A stretch of DNA of 64,000 nt from a bacterium (GCA_024233545.1 JACKPL010000004.1:1-64000); one strand, 5' to 3'; shown: positions 1-10,283, numbered from the stretch's first letter. Notes: generated by a model from the letters alone, not told the origin. Numbers and translations are program-made.

Positions 1-556
1 ATATCTTCTTCTTCAACAATTTGAAAATCCTGCAAACCCAAGAATTCACGAAGAAACAACAGGCCCTGAAATATGGAATGATACTAATGGAAAAATTGAT
101 GTTTTAGTTGCCGGTGTAGGTACTGGCGGGACGATCACTGGAATATCTCGATATATTAAAAAAACGCAAAAAAAGAATATTCTTTCCGTTGCGATTGAAC
201 CAAGTACGAGTGCCGTTATCACTCAACGGCTAAACAATCAGCCTCTTGAACCGGGCCCTCATAAAATACAAGGGATTGGTGCGGGTTTTATACCGCACAA
301 CTTAGACATTTCTCTTGTTGACAGAGTCGAACTTGTTACTAACGAAATGTCAATTGAATATTCACGGCGCCTTGCGATGGAAGAAGGAATATTGTCCGGT
401 ATCTCATGCGGTGCGGCAATGGCTGTAACAGCTCGGCTTGCCGAATCAGGAGAATTCGATGGAAAAACTATCGTAACAATTCTTCCTGATTCTGGAGAAC
501 GATACTTATCCGGAGAACTTTTCGAAGGGGTTTATGATCCCGTAAGCGGTGTTTAA
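1..556 (+). CDS. cysK: Cysteine synthase (O-acetylserine sulfhydrylase), 3' part
   Basis: The gene runs in from before the window; only about the last 185 codons are present, open from base 2 to the TAA at 554-556. The family makes L-cysteine from O-acetylserine and sulfide with PLP. Visible family motifs are FENPANP and TTGPEIW near the start, the glycine-rich PLP phosphate-binding loop GVGTGGTITG, the IEP segment, and near the end SGISCGAA followed by VTILPDSGERYLS, the usual end of CysK/CysM proteins. The N-terminal PLP lysine lies outside the window. Cystathionine beta-synthase-type proteins share this fold, but the motif wording fits CysK best. The next gene starts 30 bases downstream in the same direction. 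Confidence 0.93.
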   Translation, partial: YLLLQQFENPANPRIHEETTGPEIWNDTNGKIDVLVAGVGTGGTITGISRYIKKTQKKNILSVAIEPSTSAVITQRLNNQPLEPGPHKIQGIGAGFIPHNLDISLVDRVELVTNEMSIEYSRRLAMEEGILSGISCGAAMAVTARLAESGEFDGKTIVTILPDSGERYLSGELFEGVYDPVSGV

Positions 557-586
557 CGTTGGTTTTTTCTGCATCGTGGTATCTCT

Positions 587-1159
587 ATGAAGGTTAATCA
601 GGCTTTTATTTTTGGCGCGGGATTTGGAGAGCGGTTGATGCCGTTAACCGAAAACCGTCCTAAAGTTACTATTCCTGTATTAGGAAAGCCGAATATATTT
701 TATATAATAGAGCGTTTAAAAAAAATCGGCATAACACAATTTGTGATAAATACTCATCACAAATCGGAATTGCTCCAGCACATTGTTGGCGATGGCAGTG
801 CATGGGATGTTTCTATCGTTTATTCACATGAACCCAACATTCTCGATACTGGCGGTGGGTTGAAAAACGCCGAACACTTTATCACCTCAGATACATTTGT
901 CGTATACAATGGCGATATTTTTTGTGATGTTGACCTTTCTTTTCCAATCAATTTTCACGTTCAAAATGATTCTCATGCAACGATGATTGTATCTCCAAAG
1001 TATGTGCCGAGGCAATTGCATATTAGCAGGGCAGGCAAGCTTTTGGATATTAGAGGGATACGCCATTATCACTCAATGCCGCCAACTCATACGTTTCTGG
1101 GCATACATATTCTTAATCGGGAAATTTTCATTACTTGTCAAACGAAAAAATCTATGTAG
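587..1159 (+). pseudogene. MurU-like sugar-phosphate nucleotidyltransferase, frameshifted
   Basis: The N-terminal nucleotidyltransferase domain starts at ATG 587 with GAGFGERLMPLT (the GxGxRLxPLT nucleotide-binding loop) and contains DTGGGLKNA and YNGDIFCDVD (the metal-binding aspartate region). The open frame ends at 1159, but the homology does not. Reading on, family-like sequence continues by switching frames several times between about 1125 and 1285: IFSLL in frame 3, SNEKIYVEMY in frame 1, KNLKPEQNSYDVELDSDY in frame 3, ADIDGIGHIH in frame 1, IHADFF in frame 3. A short beta-helix-like tail (GYISLSDNVVLEDNVFF) follows in frame 1. Family members transfer UMP or GMP to a sugar 1-phosphate for cell-wall recycling or LPS-type sugars. 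The clustered breaks suggest decay of this half; assembly error is possible. Confidence 0.7.
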
Positions 1160-2460
1160 AGATGTATATAAAAATCTTAAACCGGAACAAAACAGTTATG
1201 ACGTGGAGTTGGATTCTGATTATTGCGGCTGATATCGACGGTATTGGACATATTCATCCATTCATGCGGATTTTTTTCAATAAAACTGAATGCCTGTTTC
1301 TTCCTCAAACTATAAAAGCCGAAGGATATATTTCTTTGTCGGACAATGTTGTATTAGAAGATAATGTATTTTTTAAAGAACGTCATTGTATGGGAAAATG
1401 CAGTAATACAGTCCGGCAGTATATTGAAAATGTCATAGTGCGTAATGACAGAGTAGTACAGGAACTTATAAAACACAATTTTATGATCTCATTTGCAGAA
1501 CAAAAAAAAGAAATTACTCCTCTTCTCGGATGGAATGATTGCATAGTCCAACAACTCCCTCAGCATGGCTCTGACCGCCGCTACTTCCGATTGCGAAATC
1601 CGGCAAACAATACAACGGTCATTCAAATGGTATATGGCACAGAAAAAGCAGAAAATGCTTATTTTACCGATATACAGCATTTCTTAAAAGAGTTGAATGT
1701 TCCTGTGCCTAAAATTATTGTGAATGTACCGAAAAAAAGATGGATTTTTCTTGAAGACCTTGGGGATATTTCAATTTATTCTCTTAAAAATCAGCTTACT
1801 TTCCTTCAAATTGAAGAAATTTATTGTGCCGTTCTTAAACAATGCGCCGCGATTTATGATGAAGGCAATCGTAAATATCAACAATGCCCACTTGTTACGA
1901 ATCCGCCATTTGATTATACGGTATATAAGTGGGAACAGGAGTATTTTTGTGAAAATTATCTAAAATTGTACCGTAAAGAAGAAAATATCGTTTCGAAATT
2001 TAACATTGATTTTGAACATATTGCCAGAGAACTTTCAAACTATGAAAACCGGCTTTTGCATAGAGATTTGCAATCAAAAAACATTATGATATATCGTAAT
2101 ACTCCGTTCTTTATAGATTTTCAAGGATTGCGCCGTGGGTTGCCCGAATATGATTTAGCTTCATTAGTGCACGATCCCTATATGGATTTTGAGGATAAGG
2201 TTAAAGAGATGCTTTTTTCTTACATTATAGAAATTGTTTACCCTCATTTAGGAAGAAAAGATATTGACGTTTTTAAAAGGATTTTTAATTTGTGCAGTAT
2301 TCAGCGGCTTTTTCAAGCGCTGGGTGCATTTTGTTTCCTTGGTTTGCGAAAAGAGAAACGAGAATTTCTTGAATATATAGCCGTTGCTGAACGAATTTTA
2401 TTAAAACAACTAATTAGTACAAATCTTTTTTTACCGCTTCAACAAATTCTTATTAGATAG
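1135..2460 (+). CDS. AmgK-like sugar kinase (aminoglycoside phosphotransferase fold)
   Basis: The open frame contains a complete phosphotransferase domain from about residue 120 on. SDRRYFRL is the nucleotide-loop region typical of AmgK-like N-acetylmuramate/N-acetylglucosamine kinases. HRDLQSKNIM is the catalytic HxDxxxxN loop, and FIDFQGLRRG carries the metal-binding aspartate. The first 100 or so residues are the frame-scrambled tail of the upstream nucleotidyltransferase, so the nominal TTG start at 1135 is probably not a true start. ATG 1483, just before the kinase domain, is an alternative but lacks a clear ribosome site. The most likely original state is a single transferase-kinase fusion from 587 to 2460. 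AmgK and MurU act in sequence in peptidoglycan recycling, which supports the pairing; the exact sugar is not known. Confidence 0.75.
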   Translation: MSNEKIYVEMYIKILNRNKTVMTWSWILIIAADIDGIGHIHPFMRIFFNKTECLFLPQTIKAEGYISLSDNVVLEDNVFFKERHCMGKCSNTVRQYIENVIVRNDRVVQELIKHNFMISFAEQKKEITPLLGWNDCIVQQLPQHGSDRRYFRLRNPANNTTVIQMVYGTEKAENAYFTDIQHFLKELNVPVPKIIVNVPKKRWIFLEDLGDISIYSLKNQLTFLQIEEIYCAVLKQCAAIYDEGNRKYQQCPLVTNPPFDYTVYKWEQEYFCENYLKLYRKEENIVSKFNIDFEHIARELSNYENRLLHRDLQSKNIMIYRNTPFFIDFQGLRRGLPEYDLASLVHDPYMDFEDKVKEMLFSYIIEIVYPHLGRKDIDVFKRIFNLCSIQRLFQALGAFCFLGLRKEKREFLEYIAVAERILLKQLISTNLFLPLQQILIR

Positions 2461-2546
2461 CCAAACTGAATTTATCCTACACAGTAACTGAACAAATATG
2501 ATAGACTAACGCCGTTTATTTCTGCTTCTGATGGAAGGATTGTTCT

Positions 2547-4394
2547 ATGTCGATACCAATATTGCATGATGCTATATTCACTGATGACACTTTTTTTCTC
2601 TTTTTATCGCTTCATGAAGAAAACCCAAATCAACCGGTAATAGCATTTAAGAAACCGATAGAAATTATTTCGGCCCATACTTTTGTTAATGTAGCCCCTG
2701 CTCTTGAAAAGGTTCGAACACGATGTAAGCAAGGGTATTATTCTGCAGGGTATTTATCATATGAAGCAGGGCTTGCTTTTGAGAAGAAATTTTCTTTGAC
2801 AACAGTGTTTTCTCAGCCTTTAGTATGGTTTGGGATATTTGAAAAAACCGAATCGATACATTGTTCATGTAGGGAACTTCAGCAGTTTTTTGATGAAATC
2901 GTATCGAGGCGGCTATATACCCTTACTGATTTGCATGCGAATATTTCTTATGCCGAATATCATGAAGCTATTCAGAAAATAAAAAAATATATAGGCGCCG
3001 GAGATATATATCAGGCAAATTTTACGTATAAATACCATTTTTCATTTTCCGGCATTCCTTTCGGATTATTTGCGGCGCTGATAGTTCAGCAACCTGTCGG
3101 GTATGGTTCTTTTATCCAAACCCGCGAGAATGCAGTTATATCTTTATCACCTGAATTATTTTTTGATTTTCGTGATCGAAATATAGTCGTAAAACCAATG
3201 AAAGGAACGGCAAAACGGGGACGAACAATTGATGAAGATGAAATTGCCCGTTTCGATCTGCATGTATGTGAAAAAAACCGTGCTGAAAACGTGATGATTG
3301 TCGATTTGTTGCGAAATGACCTTGGGAAAATCTGCGAAACAGGTTCAATCAACGTTCATAAATTGTTTGAAGTAATACAGTACAACAGGTTGTTTCAAAT
3401 GATTTCAATTATCAATGGAACTGTGAATCCGCAAAATGATTTTCCGGAGATTATTCGAAATATATTTCCTTCCGGTTCAGTGATTGGAGCGCCTAAGATA
3501 CGTGCTATGGAGATTATCAGCGAATTAGAAAAAGAATCGCGCGGTATATACACGGGAAGTATTGGATATGTTTGCCCGAATGGCGATGCGGTTTTTAATG
3601 TCGCTATTCGGACTGTATACATTGATCGAATGCAAAGAAAAGGCGAATTGGGGATTGGAAGCGGTATTGTTGCGGATTCCAATCCGGAAAAAGAGTTCGA
3701 AGAATGTAATCTTAAAGCGCAGTTTCTTACAAGACAGCAAAGACAATTCCATTTGGTTGAAACAATCTTGTGGGAAGATGGCGGCTTTTTCCTTTGTGAT
3801 TTGCATTGCAAACGGTTAGGAGAATCAGCGCAGTATTTCGGTTATCCATTTGATTTTTTTCATTTAAAAGAAAAATTGAGCAGAGTCGCGCAGTCGTTTC
3901 CTGTCGGACGCGGTGTAAAAGTGCGGGTATTACTCAATAAATATGGGGAGTTTTTTCTCGAATATTCACTTGTTCAAGAAACTGCCGTTTGCGGTTTTAT
4001 GCCGATAACTTTTTCTGATACGGCTGTTGATAAAAATGATGTTTTTCTTTTTCATAAAACGACTAACAGAAAATTGTATGAGAGAAAATTCAAAGAATGC
4101 CGTCAAAACGGTTATTACGATGTCCTCTTTGTAAACGAGCAGGGTGAAATCACTGAAGGAACTATTTCAAATGTTTTTATTCAAGTGGGAAATTTATACT
4201 TTACACCTCCGGTTGATTGTGGTTTATTAAATGGAGTATTTCGCCAGCATTTCATAGCTCAAAACCAAGGCAAAGTATTTGAAAAGGTTTTATATAAAGA
4301 AGACCTTTTCAATGCTGATTGTGTGTTTTTAACAAATTCAGTAAGAAAAAAGGTGAATGTTCTTTTAAATAAGGAAATTGTACAAAAAACTTAA
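2547..4394 (+). CDS. pabB: Aminodeoxychorismate synthase component I fused to aminodeoxychorismate lyase
   Basis: This 615-residue protein joins two enzymes of p-aminobenzoate (folate) synthesis. Residues about 1-400 are the chorismate-binding PabB domain, with KKYIGAGDIYQANFTY, PMKGTAKRGRT, RNDLGKICETGSI, FPSGSVIGAPK and GIYTGSIGY, all conserved in anthranilate synthase/PabB enzymes. Residues about 400-615 are a class IV PLP fold (PabC), with NRKLYERKF, the EGTISNVF signature and a substrate-loop region near the end. PabB adds ammonia to chorismate; PabC releases pyruvate to give PABA. A PabA glutaminase is not in the window. PabB-PabC fusions are known in several phyla. The start ATG at 2547 fits the fold; the next gene begins 28 bases later. 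Confidence 0.93.
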   Translation: MSIPILHDAIFTDDTFFLFLSLHEENPNQPVIAFKKPIEIISAHTFVNVAPALEKVRTRCKQGYYSAGYLSYEAGLAFEKKFSLTTVFSQPLVWFGIFEKTESIHCSCRELQQFFDEIVSRRLYTLTDLHANISYAEYHEAIQKIKKYIGAGDIYQANFTYKYHFSFSGIPFGLFAALIVQQPVGYGSFIQTRENAVISLSPELFFDFRDRNIVVKPMKGTAKRGRTIDEDEIARFDLHVCEKNRAENVMIVDLLRNDLGKICETGSINVHKLFEVIQYNRLFQMISIINGTVNPQNDFPEIIRNIFPSGSVIGAPKIRAMEIISELEKESRGIYTGSIGYVCPNGDAVFNVAIRTVYIDRMQRKGELGIGSGIVADSNPEKEFEECNLKAQFLTRQQRQFHLVETILWEDGGFFLCDLHCKRLGESAQYFGYPFDFFHLKEKLSRVAQSFPVGRGVKVRVLLNKYGEFFLEYSLVQETAVCGFMPITFSDTAVDKNDVFLFHKTTNRKLYERKFKECRQNGYYDVLFVNEQGEITEGTISNVFIQVGNLYFTPPVDCGLLNGVFRQHFIAQNQGKVFEKVLYKEDLFNADCVFLTNSVRKKVNVLLNKEIVQKT

Positions 4395-4422
4395 ACAATT
4401 ATTTTAAATAGGAAATCGCTCT

Positions 4423-5748
4423 ATGGGTTCAGGAGATAAAAAAGTTTTTATCCAAACATGGGGATGCCAAATGAATTATTACGATGAAGATATGATGAAA
4501 GAAATCCTTGAGGCATCCGGATATCTTTCAATAGATGACGAAGATTCAGCCGATGTCGTTTTGCTCAATACATGCAGTGTACGCGAAAATGCTGAGGTAA
4601 AAGTAATCAATAAAATTCATCGACTTATTCAGCGTAAACAAGGAAACGAATCGTTTGTTATTGGAGTGGTAGGCTGTATGGCAGAAAACCGGTCAGAATA
4701 CCTGCGCAAAAAGTTCCCTGAAGTTCAAGTGATCTGCGGGCCAAGCAGTTATGTTGATTTGCCTATATTGATTGATCGAATATATGAAGGCAACAGCCAC
4801 AGCGAGTCGCTTGGTATAGATAAACGCGAAATGTTTCCCAACCTTGCAGTGCGCGGCAATAAATTACAGAGTTTTGTTACGATTATGCGCGGATGCGACA
4901 ATCATTGTTCGTATTGTGTCGTTCCGAAAACGCGAGGCAAAGAAAAAAGCCGTACTATCGAAGAAATCTATGATGAAATTACGGTAATGGTTGAAGGAGG
5001 GTGTAGGGAAGTAACACTGCTTGGGCAAAATGTTGATTCGTACGGCAAAGGGCTTAATGTTCATTTTGTCGATCTTTTGGAACGGGTCAATACGATCAAA
5101 GGGCTTGAGCGAATTAGATTCATTACCTCACACCCGAAAGATGCAAGCGAGCGTTTGTTTTATGCGTTTCGCGATTTGGAGAAATTGATGCCTTATTTTC
5201 ATTTGCCATTACAGTCCGGTTCAAACGGTATATTGCGGAAGATGTATCGTTCATATACACGTGAATTATATATTCAAAAGATTGATAAACTCAGGTCAAT
5301 CGTGCCAGATATTTCGTTATCCTCAGATTTCATTGTCGGATTCCCAACCGAATCGGAAAAAGATTTTCAGGAAACGTGTGACGCCTATGAACAAATAGCG
5401 TATGACACATCTTTCATATTCAAATATTCTCCGCGAAGTGGAACAAAAGCCGCAGAAATGACTGATGATGTTCCGAAAAATATCAAAGAAGAACGCAATC
5501 AGCGGTTGTTAGAAATCCAAGAAAAAGTCAGTCATGAACGAAACTCACGCTTTGTTGGCAGAACAGTAAACGTACTGGTTGAAGGGGAAAGCAAGAGAAA
5601 CCCCGATCGATACTGCGGACGTTCCGAACATTTTAATTTGGTCGTTTTTGACGGTAACCCCGATATGATAGGTAAAATTGTTCCGGTGAATATCGAGAGG
5701 GCGACCGCATTAACGTTATTTGGAAATCCTGCGTATGCCCGTACTTGA
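4423..5748 (+). CDS. miaB: tRNA-2-methylthio-N6-isopentenyladenosine37 synthase MiaB
   Basis: MiaB is a radical-SAM methylthiotransferase that adds the 2-methylthio group to i6A37 of tRNAs reading U-starting codons. The N-terminal UPF0004 domain has TWGCQMNYYDEDMM, LNTCSVRENA and VVGCMAE, supplying three cysteines for the auxiliary cluster. The radical-SAM cluster motif is CDNHCSYCVVP. SGSNGILRKMYRSYTR and DFIVGFPTE follow, and a TRAM domain closes the protein (residues about 375-440). At 441 residues it is full length. It belongs to a run miaB-mutS-mutL-miaA, which places both enzymes of the ms2i6A pathway in one operon. Its end overlaps the start of mutS by 14 bases, suggesting translational coupling. 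Confidence 0.97.
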   Translation: MGSGDKKVFIQTWGCQMNYYDEDMMKEILEASGYLSIDDEDSADVVLLNTCSVRENAEVKVINKIHRLIQRKQGNESFVIGVVGCMAENRSEYLRKKFPEVQVICGPSSYVDLPILIDRIYEGNSHSESLGIDKREMFPNLAVRGNKLQSFVTIMRGCDNHCSYCVVPKTRGKEKSRTIEEIYDEITVMVEGGCREVTLLGQNVDSYGKGLNVHFVDLLERVNTIKGLERIRFITSHPKDASERLFYAFRDLEKLMPYFHLPLQSGSNGILRKMYRSYTRELYIQKIDKLRSIVPDISLSSDFIVGFPTESEKDFQETCDAYEQIAYDTSFIFKYSPRSGTKAAEMTDDVPKNIKEERNQRLLEIQEKVSHERNSRFVGRTVNVLVEGESKRNPDRYCGRSEHFNLVVFDGNPDMIGKIVPVNIERATALTLFGNPAYART

Positions 5749-8368
5749 TTCTGTAACTCCAATGATGAAGCAATACCAGGAACTGAAGAAAAAAGTTCCG
5801 GGAGCGATCCTGTTATTCCGATTAGGAGATTTTTATGAAGAATTTTATGAAGACGCAAAGATTGCTTCTTCTGTGCTTGGCATCACATTAACTGCACGTG
5901 ACGGCGGCAAAACAGGAAAATATCCTATGTGCGGGTTTCCGTATCATGCCGCATCGAATTATATCCCGAAATTGGTGAAAGCCGGCTATAAAGTTGCCAT
6001 CTGTGAACAAGTGGAAGACCCCAAAAAAGCTAAAGGTATTGTCAAACGGGATATTGTTAGCGTTATTACTCCGGGAACGGCCATTGATGAAAACCTGATA
6101 TCTGAGAAAAACAGTAATTACCTCGCCTGTATCAATAAAATCGGGTCTGTATATGGACTTGCCCTTGTAGAATTGTCTACCGGAGACTTCAGAGTTACGG
6201 AAATTTTTAATGAGCACGATTTGTTCAGCGAAGTTTTCCGTGTCTATCCCAGTGAATTCATAATTCCTGAGATGTTGTTTCTTGACGAAAAGTTCAAAAA
6301 GAAGCTTTCCCAAACATCTCATGCGGTCATAAATCATTATGATGATTGGATTTTCGAATTATCATCGTGTGAGGATAAATTAACAGATTTTCTTGGTACC
6401 GTTACTCTTGAGGGATTCGGCATCAATGCACAAACTCCGGTCATAGGGGCGGCGGGAGCCGCATTGCATTTTCTTCAGGAAAACCTTTGTGCAACGCTTG
6501 ATAATATCAAATCTATAACGTTTTATTCTTTGAGCGATTATATGATTATTGATCCGATCTCTCAGCGTAACCTTGAACTTATTGAACCATCGCGTACACA
6601 TTCTCAGAGCAAAACATTGTATGACATTCTTGATTTTACCAGTACCTCTATGGGGGCGCGTTTGCTAAAATCATGGATCACTTCTCCTCTCATGGATTGT
6701 TCAGAAATTATACTGCGCCAAGATGCGATTGCCGAACTTCTGGATAATCAGCAGGCATTTTATTTGATAGAAGAACATCTGGGAAGAATACGGGATATTG
6801 AGCGCCTTATTTCACGATGCGGTTTGCGTACCGTATCGCCGCGCGACGTTCTGGCACTGAAGTATTCGCTCCAGCAAGTACCGCATCTAAAGAAGGTGGT
6901 TCAAGGTTTGTCCGGACAGTTCTTTTCAGATATTGATGCGGGTTTTTATGTCCTCGATACGCTTGTAGAGGAGATTGAACGGGCTATTGTGGACAATCCA
7001 CCTGTTTCTTCTAAAGATGGAGGTGTGATCAAAGGCGGGTATCATGAACCGCTTGACGAAATACGCCATATCAGTGTGCATGGAAAAGAATGGATGGCGC
7101 AGTTACAGCGAAAAGAAATCGAACGGACAGGGATTAAATCGCTGAAAGTTAAATATAATAAAGTATTCGGGTATCACTTGGAAGTTACCCGATCCTACCT
7201 TGACCTTGTGCCCGACGACTATATTCGCAAACAAACGCTTGCGTCTGCTGAGAGGTTTGTTACATCTGAACTTAAAGAAATGGAATCGAAAATACTGAAC
7301 GCAGAGGATCAGATTCAAGCTATTGAAGCCGAACTGTTCGCGTTAATCCAGCAGAAAATAGTGTCGTATACTCAAGAAATTCAGGAAACAGGAAGAAAAT
7401 GCGCTTTGCTCGATTGTATTGTATCGTTGGCAAAAGCGGCAGTGCGGTATAATTATTCACGCCCTCAAATAACAGAAGACGACCGGATAGAAATTAAAGA
7501 CGGCAGGCATCCTGTGATTGAGGCACTCTTAGAACAAGGCGAATTTGTGCCGAACGACCTCATCATCGATACGGAATCTAATCAACTTCTTATTATTACC
7601 GGTCCGAACATGGCTGGTAAATCAACCTATATTCGTCAAGCGGCTTTATTAGTGGTAATGGCTCAAATAGGTTCATTTATACCGGCAAAATATGCTGTGA
7701 TCGGTATTGTCGACCGTATTTTTACCCGTGTGGGAGCTTCCGACGAATTAGGCAAGGGACAATCGACTTTTATGGTTGAGATGATAGAGACGGCGAACAT
7801 TCTTAATAATGCTACGCCTCACAGCTTGATTGTTCTCGATGAAATCGGGCGCGGTACGAGTACGTTCGACGGCATCAGTATTGCGTGGGCAGTTGCCGAG
7901 TATCTCAGTACTGAGTCCGCGGTGCGCGCGAGAACATTATTTGCGACTCATTATCACGAACTTACCGAATTGGAAAATCAAATTGAAGGTATTGTCAATT
8001 ATAATATTGCGGTTAAAGAATGGAATGACCAGATTATTTTTCTAAGAAAAATTGTATCCGGCGGAACGGATAAAAGTTATGGTATCCATGTTGCCCGATT
8101 AGCAGGATTGCCGAAACGAGTAGTGAACCGTGCTCTTGAAATTTTATCCGAATTGGAAAATGATTGTATTAGAGAACATTCGGTCATAGCGCCGTTTGAA
8201 CGGGAGAAAAAAACTACGGTAGGGTCTGAACAGTTGACTTTATTTGGTGTTCAGCAGTATGATCCGATTAAAGAGAGACTGAAAAAATTATCGTGTGATA
8301 CTCTAACTCCATTAGAAGCGCTCAATATTTTATATGAGCTTAAAGGAATGGCGGCAGAAGATGAGTAA
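5735..8368 (+). CDS. mutS: DNA mismatch repair protein MutS
   Basis: MutS recognises base mismatches and small loops and recruits MutL. Starting at ATG 5735 gives 877 residues, the usual bacterial size; an upstream in-frame TTG at 5720 is less likely. The mismatch-binding motif (FRLGDFYEEF, equivalent to the F-x-E site) is near residue 30. The Walker A loop is GPNMAGKST, followed by DELGKGQSTFMVEM, the Walker B-like VLDEIGRGTSTFDG, and ATHYHELTELE. The C-terminus keeps a short segment resembling the tetramerisation tail (PLEALNILYELK). The coding end overlaps mutL by 8 bases. Confidence 0.97.
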   Translation: MPVLDSVTPMMKQYQELKKKVPGAILLFRLGDFYEEFYEDAKIASSVLGITLTARDGGKTGKYPMCGFPYHAASNYIPKLVKAGYKVAICEQVEDPKKAKGIVKRDIVSVITPGTAIDENLISEKNSNYLACINKIGSVYGLALVELSTGDFRVTEIFNEHDLFSEVFRVYPSEFIIPEMLFLDEKFKKKLSQTSHAVINHYDDWIFELSSCEDKLTDFLGTVTLEGFGINAQTPVIGAAGAALHFLQENLCATLDNIKSITFYSLSDYMIIDPISQRNLELIEPSRTHSQSKTLYDILDFTSTSMGARLLKSWITSPLMDCSEIILRQDAIAELLDNQQAFYLIEEHLGRIRDIERLISRCGLRTVSPRDVLALKYSLQQVPHLKKVVQGLSGQFFSDIDAGFYVLDTLVEEIERAIVDNPPVSSKDGGVIKGGYHEPLDEIRHISVHGKEWMAQLQRKEIERTGIKSLKVKYNKVFGYHLEVTRSYLDLVPDDYIRKQTLASAERFVTSELKEMESKILNAEDQIQAIEAELFALIQQKIVSYTQEIQETGRKCALLDCIVSLAKAAVRYNYSRPQITEDDRIEIKDGRHPVIEALLEQGEFVPNDLIIDTESNQLLIITGPNMAGKSTYIRQAALLVVMAQIGSFIPAKYAVIGIVDRIFTRVGASDELGKGQSTFMVEMIETANILNNATPHSLIVLDEIGRGTSTFDGISIAWAVAEYLSTESAVRARTLFATHYHELTELENQIEGIVNYNIAVKEWNDQIIFLRKIVSGGTDKSYGIHVARLAGLPKRVVNRALEILSELENDCIREHSVIAPFEREKKTTVGSEQLTLFGVQQYDPIKERLKKLSCDTLTPLEALNILYELKGMAAEDE

Positions 8369-10283
8369 TAAAGTTCGGCTTTTAGATGATGCGGTTATAA
8401 ATAAAATTGCCGCTGGGGAAGTGGTCGGCAATCCTTCTTCGGTTCTGAAAGAACTCGTTGAAAACAGCATTGATGCCGGCGCGACAGCCATATCGGTAAA
8501 TATAGTGCAATCGGGCATGGGGCTTATCCGTGTTGCCGATAATGGATGCGGCATGGCGCGAGAAGACGCCGCATTGGCGATAGAACGCCATGCCACAAGT
8601 AAGCTGGTTTCCGATAAAGATTTGCTTTCTCTTTCTACCCTTGGTTTTAGAGGAGAGGCTCTGCCCAGTATTGCGGCTGTATCAAAATTTCTGCTCAGAA
8701 CGTCGACAGATGCCGATTCAATTGGTACACGCATCAGGATAGATGGAGGGAAATTGCTGGGAATTACTGATGACAGTGTTGCCGCCGGTACTATTATTGA
8801 GGTTAAAAACTTATTCTTTAATGTGCCTGCCCGTAAAAAATTTATACGCAGTTTTAATGCCGAAAAAATGGCTTTGACTCAAGTTTTCATTCAATTGGCA
8901 ATTGCTCATCCGTCGATTGATTTTTCGCTTATTGATGAAGGAAAAGAGATTTACCGGCTGGTAAAAGTTCAAACCGTTATCGATCGTGTCGGCAGTATTT
9001 TTGGAAAAGATTTTACTGCCGATCTCATTCACATTGAAAACAATGCGGAAACGTTTAGTGTGGACGGATATATTTCTCATCCTCAATTGTGCCGTTCAAC
9101 GCGTTCAGGACAATATCTTTTTGTCAATGGAAGGATTGTCCAGTCGAACCAAATAGCAAATGCGGTGAGGCAGGCGTACGGAGCGCTTCTTCCTGCGGGA
9201 CGGTATCCGATCTTTGTTATCAACATGAAGATAGACCCTTCGCGGATAGACGTTAATGTGCATCCGACTAAAAAAGAAATAAAATTTACCAATATTGATA
9301 AAATCGAAGACACTATCGGGCGTATTGCCGAGAAGTATCTTAAAGAATCCAAACTGATTTTTGATATACGCGAACAATCGGCGGAACTAAAAAAAATCAA
9401 TTTATCCTATAATATTCCTCGTTTCACTCAAATTGAAACAGATAATTCAATTAAAAAAGCGGCGCAGGATATTACGCACACAGCTCCTTCTCAGATTAAA
9501 CCATCATACGCGGTTAATCCGAAAGAGCCGCAAACTGAAAAAGATCAGAGTATTTCTCAAATACATAACTCAGGGGATATGTTCATTGATCAGCTTGATG
9601 CAATTCTTCAACAGGAACAATTTTCAATCGGGGAACCCGCCGAACTTCCAGCTGTTGTCGAGAACGGCGAAGACGCAGAAATTACAGCGATTACTGACGA
9701 GCTTGGTACATCCGGTATCCGCGTTGTTGGACAAATAGGAAAGTGTTTTATTCTTGGGGAAACTACTGAAGGATTGGTTATACTCGATCAGCATGCGGCG
9801 CATGAGCGAATCAACTTTGAAAAAGTGCTCAAAGGAATGAAAGAGAATACTGCCGATTCGCAAGAATTATTGTTTCCTGTTACTTATACTGCCGATGAAC
9901 TGAAGAAGCAAATAATTCTTGCGAAAAGAGAATTATTGTTGAAAGCCGGTATTTCCGTTGAGGAATTCGGAATCGATATGTTGATTGTCAATGCGTTGCC
10001 GCGATGTATTTCTCCCACTGCTGTTAAAGCGGTTCTCGAAGACCTTGCAGAAGAATCTTGCCACGATAATTCACAATCGATCGAAAACTGGCAGTTGAAA
10101 GTTGCAAAAATAGTAGCATGCAGAAGTTCGGTAAAAGCCGCTGATAAACTTGAATTGCCCGAATTACAGAAACTGATTGACGATTTGTTTCAATGTGATG
10201 TGCCGTATACATGCCCTCATGGGCGCCCTACAATCATTAGAATGAATTATGGACAACTTAGAAAACATTTCCAAAGAGAATAA
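8361..10283 (+). CDS. mutL: DNA mismatch repair protein MutL with endonuclease motif
   Basis: The GHKL ATPase half shows VINKIAAGEVV, ELVENSIDAGA, DNGCGM, RHATSK and GFRGEALPSI. A linker of about 100 low-complexity polar residues (about 355-450) follows, then the C-terminal dimerisation half. That half carries DQHAAHERINFE, matching the DQHA(x)2E(x)4E metal-binding motif of MutL proteins that nick DNA themselves, plus CPHGRP near the end. This fits an organism that uses MutL rather than MutH for strand cutting. ATG 8361 is preferred over an upstream alternative because the conserved N-terminus begins a few residues later and it overlaps the mutS stop. The 3' end overlaps miaA by 35 bases. Confidence 0.96.
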   Translation: MSNKVRLLDDAVINKIAAGEVVGNPSSVLKELVENSIDAGATAISVNIVQSGMGLIRVADNGCGMAREDAALAIERHATSKLVSDKDLLSLSTLGFRGEALPSIAAVSKFLLRTSTDADSIGTRIRIDGGKLLGITDDSVAAGTIIEVKNLFFNVPARKKFIRSFNAEKMALTQVFIQLAIAHPSIDFSLIDEGKEIYRLVKVQTVIDRVGSIFGKDFTADLIHIENNAETFSVDGYISHPQLCRSTRSGQYLFVNGRIVQSNQIANAVRQAYGALLPAGRYPIFVINMKIDPSRIDVNVHPTKKEIKFTNIDKIEDTIGRIAEKYLKESKLIFDIREQSAELKKINLSYNIPRFTQIETDNSIKKAAQDITHTAPSQIKPSYAVNPKEPQTEKDQSISQIHNSGDMFIDQLDAILQQEQFSIGEPAELPAVVENGEDAEITAITDELGTSGIRVVGQIGKCFILGETTEGLVILDQHAAHERINFEKVLKGMKENTADSQELLFPVTYTADELKKQIILAKRELLLKAGISVEEFGIDMLIVNALPRCISPTAVKAVLEDLAEESCHDNSQSIENWQLKVAKIVACRSSVKAADKLELPELQKLIDDLFQCDVPYTCPHGRPTIIRMNYGQLRKHFQRE

